Of a stretch of 51,722 nucleotides of DNA, positions 50,982 through 51,722 are shown in pieces. The translations under genes and the position numbers were made by a program. Position 1 is the first letter of the stretch; each line of letters opens with the position of its first letter. The notes beneath the pieces were generated by a model. It saw only the letters and a program-made list of their open reading frames with translations, searched no databases and had not been told where the DNA came from. Origin of the DNA: Acidisphaera sp. GTDB taxonomy: Bacteria; Pseudomonadota; Alphaproteobacteria; Acetobacterales; Acetobacteraceae. The stretch is from assembly GCA_019240395.1 (NCBI GenBank), contig JAFAYM010000067.1, positions 1-51,722 on the forward strand, given 5' to 3'.

Positions 50982-51722
50982 CACGGAACTTCCTTGTGCT
51001 GCTCGGGGGAGGCGAAGTCGTAGAGCCGGGCCGGATTGGTAGCCAGGATCATCGTTCGCGTCGTCGCATCGGGCACCCACTCCGTCAGCAGGTCGAGCAG
51101 ATCGCCGTCGTTCGGCATGAAACCGTCATGCGAGGCGTGCGGCCAGTCGCTACCCCAAACCAGCCGATCCGGCGCGGCGGCGACCAGGGCCTTGGCGAAC
51201 GGCAGCAGCCCGGCATAGGGCGGCTTCGGCTCGCCGAAACGGTAGGGCGCCGACAGCTTCACCCAGCAGCGCCTCGTCGCGAGAAGCTCGAGCACGGCGC
51301 GAAATCCCGGCTGCCCGGTCCCTTCCGGCAAATCCACACGCGCGAAATGATCGAGCACCACGTCGACCGGCAGGGCAGCCAAGCGCGACGCCAGCTCCGG
51401 CAGATCGCGTGCATAGAGATGCAGCTGCACGTGCCAGCCGAGAGGCGCGATCCGCGCCGCCATCGCCTCGAGCGCGGCCAGACCTTCCGGCCCCTTCCGC
51501 CCGTCCAGCCGCACACCGCGAAACCCGGCTTCGTGCAACCTCCGCAGTTCCGCGTCCGTGCATCCGTCGTCGATGCGGGCGACGCCGCGCCAGAGCCCGC
51601 CCGCGCTCGCCAGCGCATCGAGCGTCGCCCGGTTGTCGCGGTAGATGCCGGGCTGCACGACAACCGCCCGTGCAATGCCGAGCGCGCGGAGCATGGCGCG
51701 GTACTCGTCGAGCCCCGCCGGG
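50981..51722 (-). CDS. Amidohydrolase family protein (LigI-like), copy 2, 5' end outside window
   Basis: The frame is open to the right edge, so the N-terminus with its metal-binding HxH is missing. Visible parts are YRAMLRALGIARAVVVQPGIY, VDVVLDHFARVD, WVKLSAPYRFGEPKPP, RLVWGSDWPHASHD and MILATNPARLYDF. These align with the gene at 47233-48030, especially WVKLSAPYR and SDWP. It overlaps the lyase gene by TGATG and is upstream of it in the same operon. Function is hydrolysis or decarboxylation of a carboxylate intermediate; substrate unknown. Confidence 0.88.
   Translation of the reverse strand, partial: PAGLDEYRAMLRALGIARAVVVQPGIYRDNRATLDALASAGGLWRGVARIDDGCTDAELRRLHEAGFRGVRLDGRKGPEGLAALEAMAARIAPLGWHVQLHLYARDLPELASRLAALPVDVVLDHFARVDLPEGTGQPGFRAVLELLATRRCWVKLSAPYRFGEPKPPYAGLLPFAKALVAAAPDRLVWGSDWPHASHDGFMPNDGDLLDLLTEWVPDATTRTMILATNPARLYDFASPEQHKEVP

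Overview
The window is very GC-rich DNA, densely packed with genes. The protein families and a REP-like palindrome at 7233-7252 suggest an alphaproteobacterium, most likely Rhodospirillales/Acetobacteraceae (Roseomonas-like); this is a judgement by eye. I support 41 protein-coding genes, two of them cut by the window edges, plus several non-coding repeats and candidate control regions. I see no rRNA, tRNA, CRISPR array, transposase or integrase. No gene-free stretch exceeds 300 bases.

Layout. (1) 1-7173 is a surface-glycan locus: a very large FkbM methyltransferase/multi-glycosyltransferase fusion (minus, cut at the left edge) diverges from a second FkbM methyltransferase, gmd and rmd, which together would make GDP-D-rhamnose. 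(2) 7339-22678 is a striking divergon built around one 138-bp control region at 15774-15911. The left arm holds a polyamine-type binding protein, HyuA1, HyuB1, an old-yellow-enzyme-like reductase, an FAD amine-oxidase-like protein and an orphan ZnuA-like binding protein. The right arm holds the ATPase and two permeases of the same ABC system, then HyuA2 and HyuB2. Nearly all genes overlap by 1-4 bases. (3) 22747-25452 (minus) has a LysR regulator, a split thiamine-diphosphate decarboxylase resembling sulfopyruvate/phosphonopyruvate decarboxylase, and a PduO-type cobalamin adenosyltransferase. (4) 25582-44265 is a one-way run: luciferase-like flavoprotein, an SsuABC-type transporter (interrupted by a 144-bp palindromic element), an M24-fold protein lacking its metal ligands, a second FAD oxidase, HyuA3/HyuB3, a Dpp/Opp-type transporter with a permease-ATPase fusion, gamma-glutamyltransferase and an MFS symporter. 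(5) 44285-47236 is a signalling patch: FHA-SpoIIE phosphatase diverging from an EAL phosphodiesterase plus PP2C phosphatase. (6) 47233-51722 (minus) holds tctA, tctB and an isocitrate-lyase-family enzyme between two paralogous amidohydrolases.

How the genes may work together. Three oxoprolinase/hydantoinase (HyuA/HyuB) pairs lie within 25 kb, each next to its own uptake system, with two PuuB-like FAD oxidases and a gamma-glutamyltransferase. This suggests a scavenging hub for cyclic amides and gamma-glutamyl compounds (5-oxoproline, hydantoins, gamma-glutamyl amines or peptides). The gene content is seen directly; the substrates are inference. The most unusual observations are the mirror-image HyuAB divergon, the C-terminal extension shared by HyuB1 and HyuB2 but not HyuB3, the metal-ligand-less M24 protein, the permease-ATPase fusion, and the palindromic element inside an ABC operon.
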